From NCBI RefSeq assembly GCF_030704535.1, contig NC_081812.1, positions 21,799,501 through 21,863,500 of the forward strand: DNA of 64,000 nt. The letters run 5' to 3'. The notes beneath the pieces are model-generated. The model saw only the letters and a list, made by a program, of their open reading frames with translations, was not told where the DNA came from and did no database searches. The stretch is from Vitis vinifera (Eukaryota > Streptophyta > Magnoliopsida > Vitales > Vitaceae). The position numbers and the translations under genes were made by a program. Below are positions 23,491-34,806 of the stretch, piece after piece (position 1 is the stretch's first letter; every line of letters begins with the position of its first letter).

Positions 23491-24096
23491 CAAAAGTGGA
23501 AAAAATTTATGCGTCCATTTGCCGAACCATACCTTCTTATAAATAAATGAATGATGGCAAAAAAAAAAATATATATTTAGCTTCATTATTTATTTGTGGG
23601 TTTAACACATTTTAAACTCTCAGTTTATCCATGTTGTTTTGCACATTGACCCTTTAGGTTTAAAATCGAACTCTTTATACCCCAGACTTCTTAAATTATA
23701 GTGTTCTACTTTTTCTCGTTGGACAATGCAAACTTCTTAAGTTGCAATACTCTACCTTTTTCATTGGTAGGTGTTAATTTAAGTGAACAAAAATCCGATG
23801 TTGTATATGTGACTGACTAATGTAAGGTAAATTTATAAATTCTCAAACCAAAAAATTAAACAAATTGCCTTCATACCAAATCTTCGTTTATTCAAAATAA
23901 TATGTTTATTTATTTATAATTAAAATAATCGAAATTGAAAATATTTAAAATTACGACATTAATAAATATCATTTGGGAGTAATTTTCAAAAATGGTTTCG
24001 TATGTAGTCATTTATATGGTTAAACATAAGAGAAATGGATCTTATAATAAAATTTCATAAACTATTAAAAAAAATGTATAAAGACATTCGTTGACT
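23491..24096. other. Spacer upstream of the unit-2 dirigent pseudogene
   Basis: AT-rich, no gene, sister of 9932-10676. Confidence 0.6.
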
Positions 24097-24312
24097 TACT
24101 TGATGAGCGGCGTGGATTTCGGAAATTCCAAATTTGGGTTTTTGATGATTCCCTGCACTTTATGGGGTGGTGGTCCTAACGCATTAGAGGATGGTGACGC
24201 TCACCTGTCTTTTCTTTTCCTTCCGATGAGGAAAGCTGTAAATGTTAGGGACGGTTGGATCAAATATGAAGAGCAGATGATGCTACGTGGAAAGTACAAA
24301 GAAAAAGGGGGA
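24097..24312 (-). promoter_or_regulatory. Conserved dirigent upstream block (unit 2, G-box lost)
   Basis: Same block as 10677-10912, starting GAGCGGCGTGGATTTCGG and holding GGACGGTTGGATCAAATATG. The G-box position reads GCTACGTGGAA, so the palindrome is lost by one base. It sits about 0.6 kb upstream of a dead dirigent copy, consistent with relaxed constraint. Confidence 0.45.
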
Positions 24313-24351
24313 ATCACCTAATGATAATTATTGGGAAGGTTGGTCCCATTT

Positions 24352-25811
24352 GATAACGAATATACTAAAAATGTCATTAGATTAAAAAGCTTTTAAAATT
24401 TAAAGCATTCAAGGGACTTCACTTTTTGTTAGGACATTTATGGTGCAGGACCTCATATTAATGGTAATTATTGACATTAAAATTTTAAATCAAGATTTTG
24501 ATAATAGTATAATTTATTATTTAAATTTACTATTTAAAACAAAAAATATTTTGATCGTTAAATTTGTTATTTTAATCCTTACAACTTTATTAACTTAATA
24601 TACAAATATTCAATTGAATAACACATAATTATTCAATGAAATAACACGTAACTATTCATTGGATAATATGATATGTGAAAAAATTAAACAAAAAAATAAA
24701 TTAAATTATATTATAATATATTGTAACATTAGTGTATTTATGTTGTAAGTATAATGCATTTATGTCATACTTATATTTTATTACAAAAATGATAATTTTT
24801 AAAATGCTTAATTTTATCTTATGGTATTAACGTATCATTATCAGTATATTAACATCATTCACCTAACATATTGAAATTATTTAATAACTTTTATGTATAT
24901 ATATATATATATATATATAATAAAATAAAAAAAGCTATGAGTCTCATGAATTCAAAATAATATTTTATTTGGTTTTAGAAGTGATTCATAATATAAATGT
25001 GTTATGAAATATGGTATGATCATACAAAACTATAACTTTTATAAAAAAAAAGTTTAAATTTTCCTAATTAGGTTTTATTGTAATGAAAGTGTATTTATAT
25101 TATAATTATAACATATTTTGATCGTACATGTATTTTATAATAAAAGTAATAATGTTAGAGATCACTTTTTATACCTTATTAATATTTAACATATAATATG
25201 TATTAACATCATCCACTCTATCTATCAAGGAAAATATATATATATATATATACATATATATGAAAATTAAGAAAAAATATTATGCAAAAGAAAAAAAAAT
25301 GGAAATATCATATAAATTTTTTAAAATTATTTTCTTATAAAAAATAAAAAACAATTAAACATTCTCTATTTTCTTATTCTTTTTAGATAATCCAAATGAA
25401 AAATTAAGTAATCGATCTTCCTTGAATTTAACACAAAAATATAATTTATTAATTTTAAATTAGAAAAATACATATGAAAAAATCATTATTTTTATTATAT
25501 GATTGTGAAACTTTCTTAATAAAAAAATTAGAATAAAAATAAAAAATGTAAAAAAAACACATTAAATGTTATTTTAAAATATTTGTTAGAAATATTTTTG
25601 TTTTAAATAGTAAATTTAAATAACAAATTACATCATCATCATATATAATAATGGTAATGGTTAAATCTAAAATTTAAACGTCAATAATTACAATAAATGT
25701 TGGACTCATGTACCATAGATGTCCTAACAAAAAATTAAGTCATTTTAAATATTTTAAATTTTAAAAATTTTAGTTGGAAGGCATTTTTGATATTTCAAAA
25801 TATTATTGTCC
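24352..25811. mobile_element. Long-inverted-repeat element, unit 2
   Basis: The left arm (24352-24560) contains TTTTTGTTAGGACATTTATG, and the right arm (about 25560-25811) contains the inverted form CATAGATGTCCTAACAAAAA. The interior is AT-rich and non-coding, with TA microsatellites near 24897 and 25235. It is the undisturbed version of the element at 10943-13260. Confidence 0.6.
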
Positions 25812-26138
25812 TTTCGATTACACCCTTTCCAGTAATTATCCTATTTAACCCACCTATCCGTAATTATCCCAAAGAAAATCGAGTCCTTGAAGGGCCATCG
25901 ACATGCTAGGTACCATCCTATGAGCCTATAATTAATCATGAATCTTAAGAATTTTTTATTTTTTATTTTTATATTTTTTTTCCTTCCAAATTTCGACATG
26001 TTTATTAAATTAGCAGTAAAATATGTGGAATAAGCAAATAATTTAAAATTTTCCCATTCATGATTCCAAATTAAAAAACGAAAAAGCAATAATTATCGGA
26101 AAGAAAACAAAGAAAAAGCTAAGACAGAATTGCAGGAA

Positions 26139-26708
26139 TCAGTAATGAAAGACATAAACATTATACTCCACAACAACATCTAGATTGAAGGTGCGAGTCC
26201 TCGCCTGAGCATACCCACGAGCAAATCGGAAAAGCCCACTGCCGCCGACGATCGGCATCTCCCGCACCTTTGAAAAGATAGTGTTTCGGCCCAAAACACT
26301 GAGAGTGCTGCCGTTGTACTTGCCCTCCATGAAAGCAAAATTCAGCACCATCAACAAGCCCATTTCCTCCTGCGACGCCGATGCGTATATTCCTTGGGCT
26401 CTTCCTACCAGCTTGGAGCTGGGCTCGGGTCCCACAGTCAAGGGATCGTCCATCATAAGCACCGCGCCGAACATCGTCGCCGACTTGTTGGTCATGGCGG
26501 CCTCAGCGACTCTCACGGCGGTGGGTTTCGGGCCGCTGATGATGTCGTGGAAGTAGAAGTGAAGGTGGCTGAGCTTCTCTTCCTTGAGGCCCATCGATTC
26601 CGGAGAAAGGTTCCTGGAGAAACGGTGGGATTCCCCGCTGGAGCCGGAGGCCGCGACGGCGGCAATGGTGGAGAAGAAAATAGTGAAAAGGATGAGGAGT
26701 TTTGCCAT
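26139..26708 (-). CDS. Dirigent protein, DIR22-like (complete, 3-residue deletion)
   Basis: A single-exon gene of 189 residues, sister of 13574-14152. It has the same signal peptide, [11 protein letters not shown] motif, [48 protein letters not shown] and VEYNVYVFHY end. By eye the two proteins differ at about five positions, plus a 9-bp in-frame deletion here that removes three residues in the NPKTG loop just before the last strand. The fold should tolerate this because the segment is a surface turn in dirigent structures (inference). Role: secreted guide of phenoxy-radical coupling in the apoplast. Confidence 0.93.
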   Translation of the reverse strand: MAKLLILFTIFFSTIAAVAASGSSGESHRFSRNLSPESMGLKEEKLSHLHFYFHDIISGPKPTAVRVAEAAMTNKSATMFGAVLMMDDPLTVGPEPSSKLVGRAQGIYASASQEEMGLLMVLNFAFMEGKYNGSTLSVLGRNTIFSKVREMPIVGGSGLFRFARGYAQARTRTFNLDVVVEYNVYVFHY

Positions 26709-27664
26709 CGTGGAGAAGAGACAAAGATGGAAAAAGTTTGTGTGTATACTTGCGCAACCATACCTTCTTATAAATGTATGAATGAAGACAAAAATAAAAA
26801 AAATTTAGCACCAAGCCTAATAGTGTCACCGACACTTACGGGTGGTCGAGTTCTCGAGGCTTAGGATGTCGTGGAGTCACTAAGCATCCAGTGCTTGAGG
26901 CCCAAAAACATATAAATTTTAACACATATAATAAATAATAAATCAAGATTATAAAAAATAAAATTATTTGGCTTAGTTAGATATTTGAAAACATGCTATC
27001 CTAAAATCACTACCATTTCCCTACTTGTAATTAGACTCGTAATAATATTTCCTTAACGAGCATATTAGACGTGAAAACTAAGAAGAATCCACTGAAGATC
27101 AAGTTACCAAAAAAAAAAAATGAATATTTAAGATGAAATACATGATTGTATCGAAAGTTATAAATAGTGGAGAAGACCATAATGATATATGAAAACATAT
27201 TTTTTGTATTAGATTTATCTTATCTTTAAAATAAATTGAATTGCTCTTTATATAGCAGTATTCGTTGACTTTCAAATTCAATTTTGATGATGATTGCAAT
27301 GATCATTGCAACTTTTTAACTAAAGTCCAAGTTATAAATTACAAGTCTTGTCAATTGGAACATTCTCGAATATCTCAGTTATTAGGTGTGGATTTTCAAA
27401 GGTACCTATTTGCGTATGGTACCTTGGTGCTATGCTTCTCTTTAAAGGATACTCGGTGGGCAAGTACTTATTTTTGGTACCACCAATATATAAATATTTT
27501 ATAATGATTTTAAAGGTAAAGAAAAATCCTTTTTGTTAATAAGAGATGATCATTGTGTACATAAAGTATCATCATATTAAGACTCAAATCCTCAAGGTTT
27601 GGAGAAGTTTAAGGTTATTGAATTACTTATTATGTATAACATCCAATTCCCAACAAAAGGGTTT
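26709..27664. other. Duplicated spacer, sister of 14153-15141
   Basis: Non-coding. It ends at CAATTCCCAACA just before the third unit marker. Apart from small indels it matches the unit-1 spacer closely, consistent with a fairly recent segmental duplication. Confidence 0.6.
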
Positions 27665-27760
27665 ATGGAAACATAGAGGGATTCCATACCGCCACCCGTG
27701 GAGAAGAAGAGTATTGTGAAGGAAGATGAGGGTTTTAGGCATAATGGATAAACAGTAGAG
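27665..27760 (-). pseudogene. Dirigent gene remnant, signal-peptide end (start of partial unit 3)
   Basis: Third copy of the scrap found at 1 and 15142. The following 500 bp also matches units 1 and 2, after which the sequence switches at about 28260 to the 3' flank of the dirigent gene interrupted by the MULE. Confidence 0.6.
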
Positions 27761-28259
27761 TAGAAAAGCAAACTCTATATGTTGGCGTGGGCTTGTTATC
27801 AAGGTATGGTTTTAAATAATATGTATTGAATACAACTTTCAAAAGGTGTTTGGCTTTATTATTAGTAAGTTTGAAGGGATTGAATTGCACAATTTCATGC
27901 GTAATGATGAAATCATACTCTTCAAATTATGTCCAATAATATTCAAGTAATTTTCATGAAAATATAATATAATTATAAACAAATAAAAGTGGAACAATTA
28001 TTTTTTCACCTTTTTTTCGAGCACGTACTATTTGCATATAAATTGTAAAACTATTATAAAAAAAAAATATAATTTTATTTTACATATTTAAATCTTATTT
28101 TTAAAATCTAAAGTAATAATTGTTTTTTATATTTCAAATTTTTAAACAGGCTTTTAAAATAATATTTTTATTACTATTTTCTAATTTTAAAAGCAAAAAT
28201 CAGCAAATATATCCAAACCAAAATTAATTTTTTTCTTAAATTTCTCATAAATAACTATG

Positions 28260-28531
28260 AACCAACCAGACTCTTAAAAGCATATAATCAAACAAGCAAA
28301 TTAGATGAATTGAAATTTTCCATTCAGCCAGCAAGAACAAACCCATAAATAATTTATAAATACCTCAGATTTACATAATTCCCCCATAAGTTAAATAAAT
28401 AAAGGGGTGGAGCTCCTATGTGACAGAAAAATCAAACGTCATCCTCCATCATTAGCATTAGACAGGAGAGAAATGAAAGCAACAACCAACATAGAGTTAG
28501 AGAACGAGACAGAGCTCAGTAATGCAAAGCA
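28260..28531 (-). other. 3' flank of the MULE-interrupted dirigent gene
   Basis: This stretch matches 51741-51950, the 3' flank of the complete dirigent gene at 51936-52502, right up to the last codons (AGTAATGCAAAGCA). It is therefore the displaced 3' end of the gene whose body lies at 46926-47492, 18.4 kb away. Confidence 0.85.
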
Positions 28532-28540
28532 TAAACATTA
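28532..28540. repeat. MULE target-site duplication, left
   Basis: TAAACATTA, identical to 46927-46935. On the gene strand it covers codons for Asn-Val-Tyr near the end of the dirigent protein. Confidence 0.95.
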
Positions 28541-28610
28541 GGGAGAATTGTGTTTTGGGCCCAGCTGGGCCCAAAAATTAACAAATGGTCCATCTATGTA
28601 ACAAAATTAA
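28541..28610 (+). repeat. MULE terminal inverted repeat, left (70 bp)
   Basis: Identical, in inverse orientation, to 46857-46926. It includes the palindrome TGGGCCCAGCTGGGCCCA (28555-28578 with flanking T/A runs), which carries TGGGCC 'site II' motifs in both orientations. Beyond position 70 the two ends diverge, with only weak similarity (AAGGCTAT) after an indel. Confidence 0.95.
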
Positions 28611-28771
28611 TAGAAAGGCTATGAGATTTTGAGTGACCTATATACCCTTCTAATTTCCAAGTCAGATTGCTGTAAATTAAAAGGGAGAATTGTGTTAAAT
28701 TTAAAATGCCATGTCACCTTCCCTTCTGTCAGTACTCTCGATGAAACCTCTGAACTGAGCGGAGCTTATCA

Positions 28772-29818
28772 ATGGCGTCCCAAATGGCGATCCTCTCCAG
28801 AGCCCGTAAAACCCTCCTCAAAACCCTAAACCACCACAACAATCCCTTTAAAGCTTCCATTTCCACCTTCACATTCCTCTCCCTGGAAGCCCAACTCGCC
28901 GAGCCCAGCCTTCCCCCGCCATCTCCCACTCCACTTCCTCCCAACCCCGCCTCAGGGAGCCCGCTCTACAAGTATTTTTTATGGATGGATCTTTACTTTA
29001 TTTATATCAGGATGCTGCAGACAGGAAAAGAATCTATGGCTGATGATGAGTCATATGAATTGGTTGTTGGTATGCTGTTTTTGACAGACCAGATTGATGC
29101 TGCCTTGAGATATGTTGATTTGACTTTGAAATCTGGTTATATGTTGTCAATGAGGGTTTTTGCTGAGTGTGTGAGAAGTTGTGTTAACAAAGGCAGGCTG
29201 GATGCTTTGGTGTCTATTATAGAGAGGTGCAAGGTACATGACTAATTAGAATTTTTTTCTAGATCATCTGTGTTAGGAGGAACACTTTCTGGTTATGTTT
29301 CTGTTTCTTATCTCGCTTCTCTGGAGTGTGTACCAGACAATGGATCAAAATAAAGCTCTTTCTCCCTCCTGGAACATGTGCATCTTCATTGCAAATATTG
29401 CGATGCAATAGGATAATAGCAAGTTAGCTTTTTATGCCCTATAATTCATGGCCAGATGGATTGCTCGGGGTGAGAATGCAAGGGGTCATGTTCTACTCTC
29501 TGTGGATGAGGGGCTTGTTGTATCAACACTTGGAACTGCTGGTAGGACTTACAGTTCTACTCTTGTAGATGCATCATGGGCGATCCTACGAGATCATTGC
29601 GTCAAAAGAAGGCACCTCAACTAGAATCTTATCTTGCAAAAATATATGCCGATGCAGCATTGGGGGATTTGCAGAGAGCATTCAGCACTCTGCATAAGTT
29701 TGAAACCGCTTATAGGAACTCCCCCAAAGAAGCAGAAGAGGATATATTCTCACCTTTTACATCTTTACATCCTTTGGTAATGGCAAGCTCCAAGAAGGGT
29801 TTTGAAACTTTGGACACG
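28772..29818 (+). pseudogene. Captured host gene fragment, mitochondrial PPR-like (transduplicate)
   Basis: Three exon-like pieces are visible. The first (28772-28970) starts MASQMAILSRARKTLL, an Arg/Ser-rich presequence, and ends PPNPASGSPLY, where it breaks off. The second (29011-29233) reads SYELVVGMLFLTDQIDAALR and CVNKGRLDALVSIIERCK, ended by a GT donor. The third (29456-29818) reads GHVLLSVDEGLVVSTLG, SYLAKIYADAALGDLQRAF and LHPLVMASSKKGFETLD, with flanking AG/GT. The helical-hairpin character resembles PPR proteins of the Arabidopsis At1g26460 type (from memory, unverified). Exon 3 carries a frameshift near 29583 (WAILR to SLRQKK), so no full product is possible. Its position just inside a MULE end is typical of Pack-MULE gene capture. 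Confidence 0.75.
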
Positions 29819-29860
29819 GTTTGTCTTCTTATCTGTAAAAGTTTCTGTTCTCACAATTCA

Positions 29861-32526
29861 TTTCCTTCTTCTTTTTACTAGAGGGACATCCCTCACATTC
29901 ATTCCTCATTTCCTTTCGTACACATTCAAATGCCTTGTGGTAGCCCACTTATGTTGCATAGGAACCTAAATTAGGTTTCATTTGCACCCTTTTCACTCAG
30001 CCATATCTTTGGAATGTGGTTAACCCGCCCATATGCACTCCTTTAGTTGCATTTATGTGCAATTACTCCAAGTGTACAAGGCCAATGTACTAAATGTACA
30101 AGGGTGTACAAGGGTGTGTACCTTAAGGTAATTCAAGTGATTTTGAAGAACTTAGTCATCAACATTTTCCACTCGTCGTGCACATTCCTAACACATATCG
30201 GTTGACAACACACTCCTTCCACGTATATTATTTGATATCTACCATGTTAGTTCATTGTTTTAGCTCCCCCACATTACTTATGCGTAGGAACCGAAACGAG
30301 GGTTAAGGTTTTCCACCTTTTCCCTCATCCACGAGAATGGGAACATTGTTTCCCCACCCATATGCACTTGTTCGGTCGTCCCTTCGGTGGATTGCATAAC
30401 TGTACAAGTCATTTACACTAACTGTACAACCCAAATGTGCTAACTGTACAAGTGTGTACAACCTTACCTATATTGAAGGATTTCAACTTTTTTTGAAAAC
30501 AATCGTTGCTCATTTCCTTCTTCTTTTTACTAGGGGGACATCCCTCACATTCATTCCTCATTTCCCTTCGTACACATTCAAATGCCTTGTGGTAGCCCAC
30601 TTATGTTGCATAGGAACCTAAATTGGGTTTCATTTTCACCCTTTTCACTCACCCATATCTTTGGAATGTGGTTAACCCGCCCATATGCGCTCCTTTAGTT
30701 GCATTTATGTGCAATTGCTCCAAGTGTACAAGGCCTTTACACCAAGTGTACAAGGCCAATGTACTAAATGTACAAGGGTGTACAAGGGTGTGTACCTTAA
30801 GGTAATTCAAGTGATTTTGAAGAACTTAGTCATCAACATTTTCCACTCGTCGTGCACATTCCTAACACATATCGGTTGACAACACACTCCTTCCACGTAT
30901 ATTATTTGATATCTACCATGTTAGTTCATTGTTTTAGCTCCCCCACATTACTTATGCGTAGGAACCGAAACGAGGGTTAAGGTTTTCCACCTTTTCCCTC
31001 ATCCACTAGAATGGAAACATTGTTTCCCCACCCATATGCACTTGTTCGGTCGTCCCTTCGGTGGATTGCATAACTGTACAAGCCATTTACACTAACTGTA
31101 CAACCCAAATGTGCTAACTGTACAAGTGTGTACAACCTTACCTATATTGAAGGATTTCAACTTTTTTTGAAAACAATCGTTGCTCATTTCCTTCTTCTTT
31201 TTACTAGGGGGACATCCCTCACATTCATTCCTCATTTCCCTTCGTACACATTCAAATGCCTTGTAGTAGCCCACTTATGTTGCATAGGAACCTAAATTGG
31301 GTTTCATTTTCACCCTTTTCACTCACCCATATCTTTGGAATGTGGTTAACCCGCCCATATGCGCTCCTTTAGTTGCATTTATGTGCAATTGCTCCAAGTG
31401 TACAAGGCCTTTACACCAAGTGTACAAGGCCAATGTACTAAATGTACAAGGGTGTACAAGGGTGTGTACCTTAAGGTAATTCAAGTGATTTTGAAGAACT
31501 TAGTCATCAACATTTTCCACTCGTCGTGCACATTCCTAACACATATCGGTTGACAACACACTCCTTCCACGTATATTATTTGATATCTACCATGTTAGTT
31601 CATTGTTTTAGCTCCCCCACATTACTTATGCGTAGGAACCGAAACGAGGGTTAAGGTTTTCCACCTTTTCCCTCATCCACGAGAATGGGAACATTGTTTC
31701 CCCACCCATATGCACTTGTTCGGTCGTCCCTTCGGTGGATTGCATAACTGTACAAGTCATTTACACTAACTGTACAACCCAAATGTGCTAACTGTACAAG
31801 TGTGTACAACCTTACCTATATTGAAGGATTTCAACTTTTTTTGAAAACAATCGTTGCTCATTTCCTTCTTCTTTTTACTAGGGGGACATCCCTCACATTC
31901 ATTCCTCATTTCCCTTCGTACACATTCAAATGCCTTGTGGTAGCCCACTTATGTTGCATAGGAACCTAAATTGGGTTTCATTTTCACCCTTTTCACTCAC
32001 CCATATCTTTGGAATGTGGTTAACCCGCCCATATGCGCTCCTTTAGTTGCATTTATGTGCAATTGCTCCAAGTGTACAAGGCCTTTACACCAAGTGTACA
32101 AGGCCAATGTACTAAATGTACAAGGGTGTACAAGGGTGTGTACCTTAAGGTAATTCAAGTGATTTTGAAGAACTTAGTCATCAACATTTTCCACTCGTCG
32201 TGCACATTCCTAACACATATCGGTTGACAACACACTCCTTCCACGTATATTATTTGATATCTACCATGTTAGTTCATTGTTTTAGCTCCCCCACATTACT
32301 TATGCGTAGGAACCGAAACGAGGGTTAAGGTTTTCCACCTTTTCCCTCATCCACGAGAATGGAAACATTGTTTCCCCACCCATATGCACTTGTTCGGTCG
32401 TTCCTTCGGTGGATTGCATAACTGTACAAGCCATTTACACTAACTGTACAACCCAAATGTGCTAACTGTACAAGTGTGTACAACCCTACCTACATTGAAG
32501 GATTACAACTTTTTTTGAAAAAAATT
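29861..32526. repeat. Tandem array, four nearly identical units of about 674 bp
   Basis: Units start at 29861, 30513, 31187 and 31861, at TTTCCTTCTTCTTTTTACTA. Unit 1 is 652 bp because it lacks one 22-bp piece; units 2 and 3 are 674 bp; unit 4 decays near 32526. Each unit contains two clusters of short TGTACAAG/TGTACAAC motifs. The near identity of the units means very recent expansion or homogenisation. Repeated small reading frames here (60-64 codons) are by-products, not genes. Confidence 0.95.
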
Positions 32527-34270
32527 GTTGATGGTGGTGTTTACTTATTGTTGGTAAGTGTTATGACAAACAATTTCCGTCTCCTTCTATTCGCCTTGTT
32601 ATCTTGGGTAACAACACATAATTTCAATAAGCCAATTTGTTGCCTTTATGAAAAACTCTCATTTGATGTTGATGTGAGGACAAATTTCTTTGAGGTTTCT
32701 AATTCAACAGCTTCATGCAAAATCAGATAGTTAATTCACATTTTATGGCTTTAGAGGTTTATTTTCTCATAATTTTCATCCTTCCAATATTCTTAAATTA
32801 TTAGTATGTTGACTTCTTTTGTTTGTAAGACAGATTTATGACTCTGCATCAATGGAAAATTATGTGCACAGTATTGAGTGACGGATAATAGGAGAACTTA
32901 AACGAGTACATGACCGTGTCAAATTGCATCTTTTCATGTTCGTTTTTAGATGAAGCAAATAAATGATCTTTTATCCTTGAACTAATTGTTTTTCCCTTTA
33001 TGTGTGCAGGTGGGTAGATTCTTGAAGTGGGAGCTTTGTCACGATTAATACAAATACTTCAAAATAAGAGGCTTAACATCATATGAAAGATGAGAAGAGA
33101 ACAAACAGAGAAGTGTAGATGATCAAGATAGTTTATTTTATAGGAAGCCAATCTATGTTAAGAGTTGGATAATAAGATACCAACCTTCTTTTAAGTTTTT
33201 ACATTGTAACTATTTTCATCAAATAGTATCATATACGTTTCGGGACATGTAATTATGCATTTCATTCCAATTAAAATTCCAATGTATTGAACTTAAATTT
33301 TGGTTATTTTGCAGTTTATCAGCACATGTTTCTTGTTTTTAAATTTTGTTTTCCCTCCGTTTATATTGGTTGTTGGACAAATAATGTCTCATTCTCATTT
33401 CATGTCGTTCTCCAAGTTTGCTGAAGAATTTCTTTACTTGCTGATTTTGAAGAACTTACTCATTTACTTTTTCCAATATTCAGGGACATTCCTCACACAT
33501 ATTACTTGAATGGTGCCTCATTGCACGTATTTTATGTGATGGCTACCATGTTAATTAATTTTATTAGCTCCCATACTAATGATGCATATGAAGCAAAACG
33601 AGGATTAGCTTTTTCATCCTTTTCCCTTATCCATGAGAGTGGAAGCATTGTTTTCCCACCCATATGCACTTGTTTGGTCGTCCCTATTATGGATTTCTCC
33701 AACTGTACAAGGCATTTACACTAAGTGTACAAGGCCAATGTGCTAACTGTACAAGGGTGTACAAGGCTACCTAACTTAAGGGTTTTCAAACGAATTTCGA
33801 AAAATTCTTTGCTCATTTATTTTTTCAATATTCTTTCAAACCTCCCTCCTTCCTATATTCATCCTCCTTACTTTCGAGTGACATAGTATCTTCTAAATGC
33901 CTTGATTTATGTAAGTGTTGTATGTGTGCATAATGTTTTTTGAATTATTACCATTACTTAAGTCTTGACATAATGGACATGTTGATCTATTAGTTATTGT
34001 ATTTAGAATCTTGAAATTTTATCCGAATGCATTATATAACTGGATATAATTGGAAGGACCCCTTCCATATATGGTTGCATAATTGAAGTAACCCCTAGCC
34101 CTAGCCTTTATGTGAGGGCAGTGATAACTTTCGAATGGTGCCTTCCATTATCCCCTTCACCAGCCCTGTCTCAGGCCCTTCGGACATGGATTGAAGGCAA
34201 ATCAAATTGAAAACTTACAAAGCGATGTCATTTCAATATGCATGATTTCTAGTTTATAATTTAACCCCAT
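32527..34270. other. MULE interior, non-coding, with an ancestral copy of the 674-bp unit
   Basis: No confident gene is seen. Positions about 33420-33790 hold a single diverged copy of the 674-bp unit, recognisable by CCCACCCATATGCACTTGTT and by CTGTACAAGGCATTTACACT. Its divergence marks it as the older form from which the array may have grown. Confidence 0.6.
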
Positions 34271-34346
34271 TTAATGCAAAACCACAGTCATACACTGTTG
34301 ACTCCCCAAGAGGCAAGGACCTACTTGAGAGATAATGAGTCGGCCA

Positions 34347-34403
34347 CCTCGACCGGTACACGATCGGTACACGACCGGGAAAGTGTAACCGGTCGACCGG
34401 TGA
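34347..34403. repeat. ACCGGTCGA-rich short tract
   Basis: Contains CTCGACCGGTACACG, GTACACGACCGGG and AACCGGTCGACCGGTG. Similar tracts occur at 4065-4350 (in a solo LTR) and 37715-38172. The tracts on either side of the ORF at 34807-36261 suggest these are parts of one nested element. Confidence 0.6.
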
Positions 34404-34806
34404 CCTACCTGGACGCCCTGTCGCACACACCCTCGCCTGTAACAGCCGATCAGATGGATCAGGCGAAAGATGGAGGTTGTACTATATCATACAAAAATTT
34501 TTTGCACCCACATAATTTTTTGACATACTTAATGTTTTGATTTTGGAAACAAATAGTTAAAAAAATTGCACTTGGGCCCATTAAAATGATAATCATTAAA
34601 AGTAAACGTATAATTCACATAAGACAAAAGAAATCATATATATATATAGTCAGCTGAAATATAGAGGAAACATAGACATATATATACATAAACATAGACA
34701 TATATATATATAGTCAAGTGAAATATAGAGTAAACAAAGACAACAGACACAAAGATGGCAATGATTTGCATGTACTTATGCTAATCCTATATAGCTATCG
34801 CTGCTA

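Noticed and set aside
30418-32227. Repeated 60-64-codon ORFs on both strands
   Set aside because: They are by-products of the 674-bp tandem repeat, with no protein family resemblance and no start or splice context.
29861-32526. CRISPR-like spaced repeats because of the recurring TGTACAAG octamers
   Set aside because: The genome is a plant nuclear one, the spacing is irregular, and the whole 674-bp unit is repeated.
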